From: an uncultured Acetatifactor sp.
Lineage (GTDB): Bacteria > Bacillota > Clostridia > Lachnospirales > Lachnospiraceae
Reading direction: 5' to 3'
NCBI GenBank assembly: GCA_947626405.1
Contig: CANQSE010000134.1
Span: 1 to 6,021, forward strand
Length of the DNA: 6,021 nucleotides
Shown here: positions 5,167 to 6,021 of the stretch, in pieces
How the letters are laid out: every line of letters begins with the position of its first letter
Position numbering within the stretch: the first letter of the stretch is position 1
Notes under the pieces: generated by a model
Databases searched by the model: none
Told to the model about the DNA's origin: nothing
The model's input: only the letters and a program-made list of their open reading frames with translations
Made by a program: the position numbers and the translations under genes

Positions 5167-6021
5167 TCACATCGGGCCTTTATCCTTTAAAAACGTGTGC
5201 CACAGCTTTTTACGGCACTCAAACGGCGAGGCGTAACCGTCGGAAACTCCGTCAAATTTGCGGAATCCCTTCCGCCCCTTTGCCACGGGCTTCCACTCGG
5301 CAAGCCCCTCGCCGTTGGGGTCGCCGTTTCGGACAAACTGCGCGGTATAGTCTATCATCTGTGCGCTGAGTTCATAGTCGGCCTTTTCAAAGGGCCGCCA
5401 GCATTTATCCATGTTGCCGAAAAAATACCACAGATCGGAAGCGTGAAACGCCTTATATTTATTTCCCGGAAGCGTCCTGTCAAAGAAAAAGCCATATACG
5501 GGCGCTCTCCCCTCCCTTGCGTTACGCTTCGCCCATTTAAGAGCCATCTCATATATCAGACACGGCATAAAATCCTGTGAGGTGACGCCGATCATAATCG
5601 GAACATCCAGATCCGTACCGCGTTTTACGATGTTTTGCGGCAGATCCGGTATAATTGTCCCGTCTATGCCGGGCTGCAGATAATGGTTGTCTCCGTGCTC
5701 CCTTTAAACACTGTACCACGCATCCCATATGTCGCGTGCGGGCAGTGCGCGAAACTCCGCGTCGCTTTTAGCTCCGGCTCTCTGACGTACCTCTGCCCAA
5801 AAGCTTTCCGCCTCCTTTTCCGTATACGGACGCGCTATCCTGGGGATCACTCCGCCGCCGGATAGCATGACGGCTCCCTTTACAATTCCCTTTAATGCCT
5901 GTGTGTAGAGAAGGTCCGTAACGCTCATTGCCCCCGCCGACTGTCCCATTATCGTGATCCTGTCCGGATCCCCGCCAAACGCCGCAATATTGTCGCGGAC
6001 CCAGCGTATGGCGGTCATCTG
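5167..6021 (-). pseudogene. Type-B carboxylesterase, interrupted by one in-frame TAA; 5' end beyond the window
   Basis: Alpha/beta-hydrolase of the carboxylesterase type-B family, predicted to cleave carboxylic esters. The frame enters at 6021 with QMTAIRWVRDNIAAFGGDP and contains FGGDPDRITIMGQSAG, a full match to the family's serine active-site signature (nucleophile Ser at 5940-5938). It stops at TAA 5706-5704. The same frame continues without any shift: REHGDNHYLQPGIDG, then VPIMIGVTSQDF (catalytic acid position, Asp instead of the usual Glu), then KAFHASDLWYFFG (catalytic His at 5445-5443), ending at TGA 5169-5167. An ATG at 5595 would produce only the C-terminal third without the nucleophile, so it is not a separate gene. 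About 190 N-terminal residues are expected outside the window. The rest looks undamaged, so the mutation is recent or a base error. A single C-to-T change (CAA to TAA) would explain it. Confidence 0.85.

Noticed and set aside
5167..5595. Independent 142-residue gene starting at ATG 5595
   Set aside because: Same frame as the N-terminal part and lacks the nucleophile; it is the C-terminal piece of the interrupted esterase.

Overview
The window looks bacterial. Genes are close-packed, ribosome binding sites are purine-rich, there is a TTG start, and the two-component system is classical. Base composition is balanced in the main genes and clearly AT-rich at about 120-470. Taxonomy cannot be fixed from this sequence. 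An AGCS-type amino acid symporter beside a sensor kinase would suit a fermentative, amino-acid-using anaerobe (a member of Synergistota or Clostridia is my guess, low confidence).

Layout. At 1-108 lie three perfect hairpins placed almost end to end, readable as open frames on both strands. The minus-strand frame has a good Shine-Dalgarno sequence, a GTG start and an extended -10 promoter. At 158-199 are two adjacent 21-bp repeats. At 205-233 is a near-consensus promoter facing the other way. It drives a very small AT-rich gene (298-396) that would be extended to 443 by a -1 shift on A AAA AAG. This small gene converges with the main minus-strand block.

The main block is transcribed right to left: OmpR/PhoB-family response regulator (5076-4417), HAMP-containing sensor histidine kinase (4353-2884), a tyrosine-rich protein of unknown function (2859-1939), and a sodium/proton:alanine/glycine symporter of the AGCS family (1874-471). 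Gaps are 63, 24 and 64 bp with no convincing terminator, so one operon is likely. Its promoter region (5089-5142) holds two perfect 11-bp tandem repeats 8-11 bp upstream of a -10 box, with no recognisable -35. This is the layout of PhoB-type activated promoters and suggests autoregulation. The Shine-Dalgarno sequence of the symporter can be buried in an 11-bp stem.

Upstream of the operon, and cut by the window edge, is a type-B carboxylesterase gene (6021-5167, minus strand). Its frame is continuous and recognisable throughout except for one in-frame TAA at 5704-5706, so I call it a pseudogene with a single nonsense mutation unless the base is an error.

The features that annotation pipelines would most likely miss are the divergent control region at 106-300 with its frameshift-prone small gene, the PhoB-box-like repeats, the Shine-Dalgarno-sequestering stem, and the single stop codon that splits the esterase. 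No RNA gene, insertion sequence or CRISPR array is visible.
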